From Oscillospiraceae bacterium (GTDB taxonomy: Bacteria; Bacillota; Clostridia; Oscillospirales; Ruminococcaceae): a stretch of 41,826 nucleotides of DNA. The notes under the pieces are model-generated. The model searched no databases. It was not told where the DNA came from and saw only the letters and a program-made list of their open reading frames with translations. Position 1 is the stretch's first letter. Every line of letters starts with the position of its first letter. Both the position numbers and the translations under genes were made by a program. Positions 8,509 to 15,612 of this stretch are shown here, one piece after another. The stretch lies in assembly GCA_015067125.1 (NCBI GenBank), contig SVNB01000002.1, positions 1 to 41,826 of the forward strand. The letters are read 5' to 3'.

Positions 8509-9860
8509 AGTTTTTCAAGCTCCTTTCTGTCGGTTTTTCCGTTGGTGCTCACGGGCAGGTTTTCCAGTTTTTTTATCGTTTTCGGAATCATATATTCCGG
8601 CAGTTCTTGCAAAAGCACCGCCCTTATTTCTTCTTCCTCGGCCTTTCCGGAATAAAAGGCCTTTATCATGCGCACCTCGCCGTGCTCGTTTCTTTTTGCA
8701 ATAACGGCACAGTTTTCCACGCCTTTTACTGCGCAGATATTGTTTTCTATTTCCAAAAGTTCTATGCGGTAGCCTTTATATTTTATCTGGCTATCAAGCC
8801 TTCCAAAGCAATAAAGCCTGCCGTTTTCTATGCATCCCAAATCCCCGGTTGGATAGCCTTTTGAAAAATCATCATCTTTTCCAAGGTATCCGGCAAAAAC
8901 GCTTTTGCCTTTGAGCACAATTTCTTTGTTTTCGATAAAAATTTCTGCCGCGGCGGAAGAAATTTTTCCTACCGGAAGGATTTCTTCCTGCTCGCACATT
9001 TCTTTTGTAATTTCTATGGCGCAAACGGCAGAGGTTGCCTCCGTCGGGCCATAGGCATTTATTATACGGATATCCGAAAAGCGTTCAAAAATGGCTTTAC
9101 AAAGGGATTTTTGCAGGGTTTCTCCGCAAAAATAGATGCATTTGATAAAAGAAAAATCTTTTTGGCAAAAGCATTTATCCAAAAGACAAAGTTTTATAAA
9201 AGTGGGTGTTGCCACCATAACTTCCGGTTTATTCTGCTTTATTGTATCAATAATTCCGGCAAAATCATTTTTGTTTTCTATCTGCACAATGGCGTGGCCG
9301 CAAAAAAGCGCATAGTATATTGCCGCGGTGCTCAAATCAAAGCTGAACGCCGCCTGGTTGAGCACGTTCGCGTGCTCGAATTTATCCAGCGGTTCAAGCA
9401 AAGTTATCCATTCAATAAAATTATCAAGATTTTTATAAGAAATCGGAACGCCTTTCGGCTCGCCGGTACTTCCGGAAGTAAAAATAATATACGCCGTTTT
9501 GTTTTCTTCCCTGGTTTGAGCACGGTTTTCCGTTTTTTCAAAAGCCGGTTTTTCTTTGCTGCAATCTATAACCGTTCCGGCTTTGGAAAGGGATATTATG
9601 CGGTTTTTCCGTTCTTCCGGAAGAGAAATATCTATCGGAACATAGGCTCTTTTTGCAAAAACGCAGCCAAGAATTGCCGCCATGGTATCGGCGTTTCTGC
9701 CGCCGATTACCGCAACGGGCGAAAAATCATCGTTTTTCAGTTTTTCCGCAAAATCCCGGGCACGGTTATAAAGTTCGCCGAAAGAAAGTTCTTCGTTTTT
9801 GCAGATATAGGCCGTGTTTTCTTTAAACCGAAGCATGGTTTCTGCAAGTTTTTCAATCAT
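8505..9860 (-). CDS. dltA: D-alanine--D-alanyl carrier protein ligase (DltA-like)
   Basis: 451-residue stand-alone amino-acid adenylation enzyme. Core motifs in order: FTSGSTGEPKG (127-137, ATP loop), YFCGETL (243-249), NAYGPTEAT (268-276), YPTGDLG (336-342), GRLDSQIKYKGYRIE (353-367, hinge) and the C-terminal STNGKTDRKEL with the catalytic lysine. Length and the FCGE and YGPTEAT motifs fit DltA, which activates D-alanine and loads it onto DltC in the cytoplasm. The ATG follows directly on the TGA of the VanW gene, and the 3' end overlaps dltC. About 450 residues is a little short of the usual 500. A relaxed function in another carrier-based pathway remains possible. Confidence 0.88.
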   Translation of the reverse strand: MIEKLAETMLRFKENTAYICKNEELSFGELYNRARDFAEKLKNDDFSPVAVIGGRNADTMAAILGCVFAKRAYVPIDISLPEERKNRIISLSKAGTVIDCSKEKPAFEKTENRAQTREENKTAYIIFTSGSTGEPKGVPISYKNLDNFIEWITLLEPLDKFEHANVLNQAAFSFDLSTAAIYYALFCGHAIVQIENKNDFAGIIDTIKQNKPEVMVATPTFIKLCLLDKCFCQKDFSFIKCIYFCGETLQKSLCKAIFERFSDIRIINAYGPTEATSAVCAIEITKEMCEQEEILPVGKISSAAAEIFIENKEIVLKGKSVFAGYLGKDDDFSKGYPTGDLGCIENGRLYCFGRLDSQIKYKGYRIELLEIENNICAVKGVENCAVIAKRNEHGEVRMIKAFYSGKAEEEEIRAVLLQELPEYMIPKTIKKLENLPVSTNGKTDRKELEKL

Positions 9861-10691
9861 TCAATCATCTCTAATCTGTTCCAAAGGTATAAGCGCATGG
9901 TCATACATAACAAGGGAATGGTTATCCAGAATAAGTTCTTTTCTTATCTGCGCGCCGCTTTCTTTTTCTATTACAAGGCGGTAAACCTGAGAAATGCGGT
10001 AATAGTTTTCTCCCTCTTTGCGAAAGTGGTGGTTTTCTTCCACAAGGCGGTATCTGCATGGAAAAGGCCTTTCGCTGCGAAGCTCTCCGCAAAGTTCGCC
10101 GTTTTCTATCCACACGTTTATCTGCACTTTTTGTTCCGTATTGTTTTTAAAACGATAATCCACATAATTATTTACAACAGAAGTGCCCGTTCCGAAAGGC
10201 ACTCTTCTTCTTTCATCCGGAAAAAGCGCATCGGAATGGTGGTGCAGTTCCGTAACGGTAAGGGGACTGTTAAGCACAAGCCAGTGCACCATATTTGCCA
10301 TCTGGCAAAGGCCTCCGGCAATATCCGCCCCAAGTTTTCCTCCTCTGCGGATAACAAGGCCTTCTTTATAGCCCTCTTTTTCCGTTGTTTTGCCAATGGT
10401 TTTCCAAAGAGAAAAGGTTTCTCCGGGTTTTATTACGATTCCGTTTATTTTTTCGGCGGCAAGGCGTATATTCGTCACTTTGTTTTCCTGCAAACGGATA
10501 TCCACCCCTTCCAGGTGCCTTACCAGAATGGAACTGTGGCTTTTTACGATGTTCGGAAGGAGCTCTGCCGATTTTTCCTTTGCGATTTTTTCGCTGCTTA
10601 AAAAGTCTTTTATATTGCGCAGCAAAGTTTCTTTTTTTACGGAAATTTTATAGCAGGTAGGATTTATATCGCAGAATAGTTTTCTTCCCAT
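9861..10691 (-). CDS. VanW family protein
   Basis: 276 residues from the ATG of MGRKLFCDINP; GGAGG lies 8 bases upstream, and an in-frame start eight codons earlier is less likely. The core has VanW-family hallmarks: IVIKPGETFSLWKTIGKTT, GGKLGADIAGGLCQMANM and HHHSDALFP. VanW occurs in some vancomycin-resistance clusters and widely in Gram-positive genomes; its biochemical role is not established. Here it leads an operon with dltA and dltC (no gap to dltA), which points to a cell-envelope role. There is no signal peptide at the chosen start. I see no clear promoter in the 128 bases upstream. Confidence 0.88.
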   Translation of the reverse strand: MGRKLFCDINPTCYKISVKKETLLRNIKDFLSSEKIAKEKSAELLPNIVKSHSSILVRHLEGVDIRLQENKVTNIRLAAEKINGIVIKPGETFSLWKTIGKTTEKEGYKEGLVIRRGGKLGADIAGGLCQMANMVHWLVLNSPLTVTELHHHSDALFPDERRRVPFGTGTSVVNNYVDYRFKNNTEQKVQINVWIENGELCGELRSERPFPCRYRLVEENHHFRKEGENYYRISQVYRLVIEKESGAQIRKELILDNHSLVMYDHALIPLEQIRDD

Positions 10692-10782
10692 ACGATTTAC
10701 CTCCGGATAAAGCATTTTTTCTTTTCAATAATAAAGTAACCTTTGCTTTGGAATATGTTGCACATTTTTTATAATTTTATCA

Positions 10783-10817
10783 AAAAAGCTCTTCGGTTTT
10801 TTCCCGAAGAGCTTTTT
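10783..10817 (-). terminator. Terminator of the TrpXYZ-like ABC operon
   Basis: Stem AAAAAGCTCTTCGG / CCGAAGAGCTTTTT with a short T/C loop, immediately downstream of the ATPase gene stop on the minus strand, followed by T residues. Confidence 0.88.
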
Positions 10818-10819
10818 GC

Positions 10820-11617
10820 TTATTTGGAAAGCATCATTCTGTCGTTGGCAAATTCTTTGCCGCTTACCTCTTCGAACTTTGCAAGAAGATCCGGAACGGT
10901 AAGCTTTGTTTTTTCCTCGCCGGAAATATCAAATATAATATGTCCGTGATCCATCATAATAAGGCGGTTGCCGTATTTTATGGCATCGTTCATATTGTGT
11001 GTGACCATAAGGGTGGTAAGGTTGTTTTCTGTTACAACTTTATTGGTCATTTCCAGAACGGTTTTCGCGGTTTTGGGGTCAAGAGCCGCAGTATGTTCGT
11101 CAAGAAGCAGAAGCTGCGGTTTTTTTATGGTCGCCATAAGAAGCGTAAGCGCCTGACGCTGACCGCCGGAAAGAAGGCCGACCTTGGAATCCAGCCTGTC
11201 TTCAAGGCCAAGATCCAGGGTTTTAAGAAGTTCCACAAACTGTTCGCGTTCTTTATTGCTTATTCCCCAGCGGAAGCTTCTGTTTTTTCCACGGCGAAGG
11301 GCAAAAGCAAGGTTTTCTTCTATCCACATATCCCCTGCGGTTCCGCGAAGAGGATCCTGGAAAACGCGTCCGATATATTTTGCGCGTTTATATTCCGGAT
11401 CTTTTGTAACTTCGTGGCCGTCTATGAAAACATGGCCTTTATCAAGGTCAAAAACGCCTGCCACTGCGTTAAGCATGGTGGATTTGCCTGCTCCGTTGCC
11501 GCCGATGATGGTTACAAAATCGCCTTCTTCAAGGTGAAGGTTAAGGTCGATAAGTGCTTCTTTCTGCACGGGAGTTCCCTTATTAAATGTTTTATATACG
11601 TGTTTTATATCAAGCAT
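10820..11617 (-). CDS. ABC importer ATPase, TrpZ-like
   Basis: 265 residues, a single nucleotide-binding domain: Walker A GGNGAGKST, signature LSGGQRQ, Walker B LLLLDEHTAALD and switch THNMNDA. The sequence is of the COG1101 type that accompanies COG4120 permeases and COG2984 binding proteins (the TrpXYZ-type amino-acid importers). The ATG directly follows the permease stop and has GGAGG 7-8 bases upstream. It energises uptake by the permease encoded upstream. The whole operon is preceded by a T-box leader, so expression should respond to tRNA charging; the leader reads as phenylalanine-specific. Confidence 0.92.
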   Translation of the reverse strand: MLDIKHVYKTFNKGTPVQKEALIDLNLHLEEGDFVTIIGGNGAGKSTMLNAVAGVFDLDKGHVFIDGHEVTKDPEYKRAKYIGRVFQDPLRGTAGDMWIEENLAFALRRGKNRSFRWGISNKEREQFVELLKTLDLGLEDRLDSKVGLLSGGQRQALTLLMATIKKPQLLLLDEHTAALDPKTAKTVLEMTNKVVTENNLTTLMVTHNMNDAIKYGNRLIMMDHGHIIFDISGEEKTKLTVPDLLAKFEEVSGKEFANDRMMLSK

Positions 11618-12547
11618 TTAATCTTCCTCCTTTGCAGAAGCCTTTGCAACGGCCGCATCTTTGATTCCGGGCATTACAAGTGCCGCAACAACAATAATCG
11701 CGGTGATAAGCTTCATATCGTCTGCGGTGATTTTGATGAAAGTATCCGCAGTAAGGCTGATGCGAAGAACAAACGCAATGATGATTCTGTAAACAACGGA
11801 ACCTATTACAACGCCTGCAAGGCGGTGAAAATAGGTCTTTTTACTGAACAGCACTTCGCCTATCATAATTGCCGCAAGGCCGATTACAATGGTACCTACG
11901 CCCATATTGATATCAGCATAGCCCTGATACTGTGCAAGCAGCGCACCGGACATTGCCACAAGTCCATTACCCACAACAAGACCAAGCACAATATATACCT
12001 TTGTGTTTGCGCCCATGGCTTTTACCATGTGCGGGTTATTGCCCGTTGCGCGAAGAGCGCATCCGATTTCTGTTCCGAAGAAGCAGTAAACCGCAATAAT
12101 AAGCACAACCACAAAAACAAGTCCGATAAGAAGTCCCGCCCATTTGGAAGGAACGCCCAGTTCTTTTATCTGGCTGAAAATGGTAACTTCGTTAAGAAGT
12201 CCGAAGTTTGCCTTGCCCATAATGCGAAGGTTTATGGAATAAAGAGCAAACTGAGTAAGAATACCTGCCAGAAGATCCGGAATTTTAAATTTGGTGTGAA
12301 GAAAACCTGTTACGGAACCCGCCATCATACCGCCGACGGTGGCAATAAGAATAGCAAGAACAGGCTGTATGCCTGCCGCAACACAAACTGCGGAAATTGC
12401 TCCGCCAAGGGTAAGGCTTCCGTCAACGGTAAGGTCTGCATAGTTAAGTACACGATAAGTGAGATAAAGGCCAAGAGCCATAATTGCCCATATAACGCCA
12501 AGGGTGGCGCCGCCCTGAATATCCCAAAGCCAGCTGATAATGTTCAT
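11618..12547 (-). CDS. ABC importer permease, TrpY-like
   Basis: 309 residues, strongly hydrophobic with about eight or nine membrane segments. Characteristic sequences of the COG4120 permease family include TVDGSLTLGGAISA near residue 40 and KIPDLLAGILTQFALYS near residue 90. It is the membrane part of the importer, with the lipoprotein gene upstream and the ATPase gene immediately downstream. It starts at ATG, 25 bases after the binding-protein stop. The C-terminal tail (AKASAKEED) is charged and cytosolic. Confidence 0.92.
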   Translation of the reverse strand: MNIISWLWDIQGGATLGVIWAIMALGLYLTYRVLNYADLTVDGSLTLGGAISAVCVAAGIQPVLAILIATVGGMMAGSVTGFLHTKFKIPDLLAGILTQFALYSINLRIMGKANFGLLNEVTIFSQIKELGVPSKWAGLLIGLVFVVVLIIAVYCFFGTEIGCALRATGNNPHMVKAMGANTKVYIVLGLVVGNGLVAMSGALLAQYQGYADINMGVGTIVIGLAAIMIGEVLFSKKTYFHRLAGVVIGSVVYRIIIAFVLRISLTADTFIKITADDMKLITAIIVVAALVMPGIKDAAVAKASAKEED

Positions 12548-12572
12548 TTTATACTTTTTCCAATCAATTTAA

Positions 12573-13547
12573 TTAATATACGGTTGCCGCTTTTTCAATA
12601 ATTTCTGCGGGAACTTCTACGCCAACGCTTTCTGCGAAGGTTTTGTTTACTACAAGCGCGCATTCCTTCTGAGTTTCTACAGCGATTTCGGAAGCGGATT
12701 CGCCGTTAAGAACGCGAACTGCCTGTGCGGCGGTCTGTTTGCCAAGCTCGTAATAATCAATAGCGGTGGTTGCAATGCCGCCTTCTGCAATCATAGCTTC
12801 TACTGCGCAGAAAACAGGAATCTGATTTTCCACAGCGGTGTGGTTTACGGTTGCCATTGCGGAAGCAAATGCGTTATCGGAAGGAATATAGATAGCATCT
12901 GCGCTGCCCACTACGGAAGAAATTACCTGAGGAATATCGTTGGAGGAAGAGGAAGTCTGGATAATAACTTCCATGCCAAGAGCTTCTGCAGCAAGTTTTG
13001 CTTCGTCTGCCTGGATGGCGGAGTTGGGTTCGCTGGAAGTATAGAGAATAGCAAGTTTCTGCGCATCGGGAAGAACGTCTTTGATTACGGCGATCTGGTC
13101 TGCGATAACGGGCATATCAAGGGTGCCGGTTACGTTTTTGCCGGGTGCTTCGTTGGATTCCACAAGTCCTGCGCCGACTGCATCGGTTACTGCGGTAAAG
13201 AATACGGGAACATCGGTTTCCTGAAATACGTTTACTGCGGACTGTGCGGCAGGGGTTGCGATTGCAAGAGCAAGGTCAATTCCGCTGTTTGCAAAAATAT
13301 CGCAGATCTGCTGGCAGTTGCTTACTTCGCCGGAAGCGTTCTGGAAATCAATTTTAAGGTTTTCGCCCTCAACATATCCTGCTTCTGCAAGACCGTCCAC
13401 AAAACCCTGGTATGCTTCATCAAGAGAAGCATGCTGCATAAACTGAATAACGCCGATTTTTACAACGTCGGAATCGCTTTCTCCGGAACAGCCGGAAACA
13501 GCAAGCATCATAACAAGGGCCATAAGAACACAGATGATTTTTTTCAT
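12573..13547 (-). CDS. ABC importer substrate-binding lipoprotein, TrpX-like
   Basis: 324 residues from MKKIICVLMAL; GGAGG lies 8 bases upstream. The in-frame extension to 13646 runs through the T-box terminator and is not coding. It has a lipoprotein signal with lipobox AVSGC (Cys 20), then an ABC_sub_bind domain of the COG2984 family: VVKIGVIQFMQHASLDEA, IDLALAIATPAAQSA and VFFTAVTDAVGAGLV. Family members bind aromatic or other amino acids; TrpX is the best known. The operon's T-box suggests phenylalanine, or aromatic amino acids generally, as cargo; this is inference from the leader, not from the binding site. Confidence 0.92.
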   Translation of the reverse strand: MKKIICVLMALVMMLAVSGCSGESDSDVVKIGVIQFMQHASLDEAYQGFVDGLAEAGYVEGENLKIDFQNASGEVSNCQQICDIFANSGIDLALAIATPAAQSAVNVFQETDVPVFFTAVTDAVGAGLVESNEAPGKNVTGTLDMPVIADQIAVIKDVLPDAQKLAILYTSSEPNSAIQADEAKLAAEALGMEVIIQTSSSSNDIPQVISSVVGSADAIYIPSDNAFASAMATVNHTAVENQIPVFCAVEAMIAEGGIATTAIDYYELGKQTAAQAVRVLNGESASEIAVETQKECALVVNKTFAESVGVEVPAEIIEKAATVY

Positions 13548-13611
13548 TTTGGTTACCTCCAAAATATAAAGATTGTTTTTATTTAACACCTTTTTGCGGG
13601 CATAAATACAA

Positions 13612-13872
13612 TAAAAAAATCCCTGCAAAAATGCAGGGACGAACAAACAAAATCCGCGATACCACTCTGCTTTCGTACCGGCCTCGCAACCGGAACCTTG
13701 ATAGGCTTAAAAGTCTTAGCGATGTAACGGTCGCACCCGTTGTATCTACTGCAATTTTCAACACACTGCTCGCAGAATGAACTTCGAAACGGATATTACG
13801 CTGTTGCCTTGCACCAACCGGCAATTCTCTAAAGCTTTTCTCCGGCCTACTCTTTCTGCTCGAACGCATTTA
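13612..13872 (-). promoter_or_regulatory. T-box riboswitch leader, phenylalanine-type specifier (TTC)
   Basis: Read on the minus strand. The Stem I base GCAGAA (13854-13859) pairs with TTCTGC (13772-13777). The AGTA element follows the first strand, and the specifier loop reads GAA-G-TTC-A before the second, placing the codon TTC at 13779-13781. The spacing (GAA, one base, codon, A, stem) matches the glyQ T-box as I remember it. The T-box core AGAGTGGTATCGCGG is at 13654-13668. Its TGGT bulge would pair with a tRNA ending ACCA, i.e. discriminator A, as in tRNA-Phe but not tRNA-Trp (G). It ends in a terminator hairpin TCCCTGCA / TGCAGGGA (13620-13639) with a T tract. Uncharged tRNA-Phe should favour antitermination into the importer operon. 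Confidence 0.9.
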
Positions 13873-13896
13873 GCTGGCTATAAAATTATGTATCTT

Positions 13897-13925
13897 ATGT
13901 TAACAACATTCGCGAAAAAAGTCAA
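13897..13925 (-). promoter_or_regulatory. Probable promoter of the T-box leader
   Basis: Minus-strand TTGACT (13920-13925), a 17-base spacer and TAACAT (13897-13902; four of six consensus bases), some 35 bases upstream of Stem I. Confidence 0.5.
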
Positions 13926-14004
13926 GTCTTTTTGAAAAATTATTTTATAACAAAAGCAAAATTTGCATAATTATTCAAAAAGTTTCCAAATTTTTTCATT
14001 TTTA

Positions 14005-14256
14005 TTATTTTAATTTATTTCCGCAATAAGGGCAGTATTCTCCTTCCGAAAATACATTTTTTCCGCAATGGGAACATTTATTTCCCAAAACTCTGCAAAA
14101 CAAACAGATAATTATCACAGCAAAACAAACAGCTCCGATATACGCTTCTGTGGTTATGTTGTAATTTCCGTCAAGAAGTTTTATTCCCATTACGCCCCAA
14201 TCGATGATAAAAACGGCAAAAGCGATAAAAAGAATCCACGCTGCGGTCTTTTTCAT
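14005..14256 (-). CDS. Small membrane protein with C-terminal zinc ribbon
   Basis: 83 residues from MKKTAAWILFIAF, 4 bases after the RlmD-like stop; a longer in-frame version would overlap that gene and is rejected. It has two membrane helices (about residues 5-24 and 38-56), then a short zinc ribbon CSHCGKNVFSEGEYCPYC near the C-terminus, on the cytoplasmic side if the usual topology holds. Proteins of this plan are common in Clostridia and uncharacterised. It is co-transcribed with the methyltransferase upstream, but no functional link is known. Confidence 0.75.
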   Translation of the reverse strand: MKKTAAWILFIAFAVFIIDWGVMGIKLLDGNYNITTEAYIGAVCFAVIIICLFCRVLGNKCSHCGKNVFSEGEYCPYCGNKLK

Positions 14257-14260
14257 TTTG

Positions 14261-15493
14261 TTATCTCTTCTTTCTGTAATCCGTTTTTCTGCTCTGCGGT
14301 TTTTTATCAAAGCCTTTTTTGTCATAGGTTTTCTTTTCAAAAGGCTTTTTTTCTTTTGCGGTAAGCAAAACCACTGTTTCGCAGTGGTCCGTAAACGGAA
14401 ACATATCTACCGGCTGAATCTTTTTTACTTCATATCCGTTTTTTGTGATAAATTCCAGATCTCTTGCAAGGGTTGCCGGGTTGCAGGAAACGTAAACAAC
14501 TTTTTTGGGCCCAAGGGTTTTTACCGCAGTAAGAAATTCCTCCGTACTGCCCGCTCTGGGCGGATCCATAAAAACAACGTCCGCTTTTTCTTTTCCCGCG
14601 GCCATTTTCATCATAAAATCTCCTGCATCTCCGCGGAAGAACTCTATATTTTCTATTTTATTTTCTTTTGCGTTTATTCTGGCATCCCGTACCGCTGCGT
14701 AATTAAGTTCCACGCCGATTACATTTTTTGCGTGCTTTGCCGCAACCATTCCTATGGTGCCAATGCCGCAATAGGCATCTATTACGCTTTCTTTACCGGT
14801 AAGTCCCGCAAATTCCACGGCTTTGTTATAAAGCACCTCTGTCTGCGCAGGGTTTATCTGATAAAAAGAGCTTGGAGAAATTCGGAATCTGCATCCGCAG
14901 AGTTCATCGGTAATATAGCCTTTTCCGTAAGAGATTTTTTCTCTTTCGCCAAGCACCATACTGGTTTTTCTTTCGTTTATGTTTACAACAACGGTGGAAA
15001 TTTCCGGATGCCTTTTAATAAGCTCTTTTACAAAATTGTTTCCGGAAGGAAAAATATGCGTTCCCAAAACAAGAACAACCATAATTTCGCCTGTTTTTAT
15101 GCCTCTGCGCACAAGAACGTGGCGCAAAAGTCCCTTGCCGGTATCTTCATTAAAAGGTTCCATTTTAAATCCTTTTAAAAGGCTTTTTATGGTGCGGATT
15201 ATTTCCTGGCATTTTTCGTCCTCTATAAGGCATTTTTCCACCTGAACGATATAGTGTGTGCCTTCCTGATAAGTTCCGCAGATGATATTGCCTTTTTTAT
15301 CCTTGCCAAAGGCCGCCGTTACTTTGTTGCGGTAAAAACAAGGGTAGCGCATGCCGAGTATTCTTTCTACCCTGCCAAATCTTCCAAGCAGGGCTTCTTC
15401 GTTTTTTTGTTTCATTTCCAGCTGTTCCGGATAGGGAACGCCGGTATATTGACAGCCGCCGCATTTTTTATACGCAACGCATACGCTCGGCAT
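14261..15493 (-). CDS. RlmD/RlmCD-like 23S rRNA uracil-C5 methyltransferase, TRAM-less
   Basis: 410 residues from MPSVCVAYKKCGGCQY; AAGGA lies 9 bases upstream. The N-terminal TRAM domain of typical RlmD is absent and the protein begins at the iron-sulfur cluster: Cys 5, 11 and 14 have the C-x5-C-x2-C spacing of E. coli RlmD, with a fourth cysteine in QVEKCLIED. The SAM domain is intact: IDAYCGIGTIG, DPPRAG and the nucleophile motif VSCNPATLARD. The C-terminal 30 residues are a Lys/Arg-rich low-complexity tail not usual for the family. It transfers a methyl group from SAM to C5 of a 23S rRNA uridine. A second, TRAM-containing paralogue lies at 31.3-32.6 kb, so the two may modify different positions. 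Confidence 0.9.
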   Translation of the reverse strand: MPSVCVAYKKCGGCQYTGVPYPEQLEMKQKNEEALLGRFGRVERILGMRYPCFYRNKVTAAFGKDKKGNIICGTYQEGTHYIVQVEKCLIEDEKCQEIIRTIKSLLKGFKMEPFNEDTGKGLLRHVLVRRGIKTGEIMVVLVLGTHIFPSGNNFVKELIKRHPEISTVVVNINERKTSMVLGEREKISYGKGYITDELCGCRFRISPSSFYQINPAQTEVLYNKAVEFAGLTGKESVIDAYCGIGTIGMVAAKHAKNVIGVELNYAAVRDARINAKENKIENIEFFRGDAGDFMMKMAAGKEKADVVFMDPPRAGSTEEFLTAVKTLGPKKVVYVSCNPATLARDLEFITKNGYEVKKIQPVDMFPFTDHCETVVLLTAKEKKPFEKKTYDKKGFDKKPQSRKTDYRKKR

Positions 15494-15524
15494 AAAAACA
15501 CATCCTTTTGTTTTTGATAAAGTG

Positions 15525-15553
15525 ATTATAGCATGGCAGAGTTCTTTTTTCAA
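15525..15553 (-). promoter_or_regulatory. Promoter of the TRAM-less RlmD-like gene
   Basis: Minus-strand TTGAAA (15548-15553), a 17-base spacer and perfect TATAAT (15525-15530), about 30 bases before the start codon. Confidence 0.82.
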
Positions 15554-15563
15554 CGCAAACGGA

Positions 15564-15592
15564 TAAAAAAGCACCTGCCTTGCGGCAGGTGC
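15564..15592 (-). terminator. Terminator of the surface protein gene
   Basis: Perfect 9-bp stem GCACCTGCC / GGCAGGTGC (15571-15592) with a TTGC loop; a T tract follows on the minus strand. It is 20 bases past the surface protein stop. Confidence 0.9.
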
Positions 15593-15612
15593 GAAAAATT
15601 AATCAGCGTTTT

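Noticed and set aside
10940-12601. Long plus-strand open frame opposite the ABC ATPase and permease
   Set aside because: Antisense shadow of two recognisable genes, without a ribosome binding site or family match.
13579-13869. 96-codon minus-strand open frame in the T-box region
   Set aside because: It lies entirely in the structured leader and runs through the terminator; the RNA features explain the conservation.
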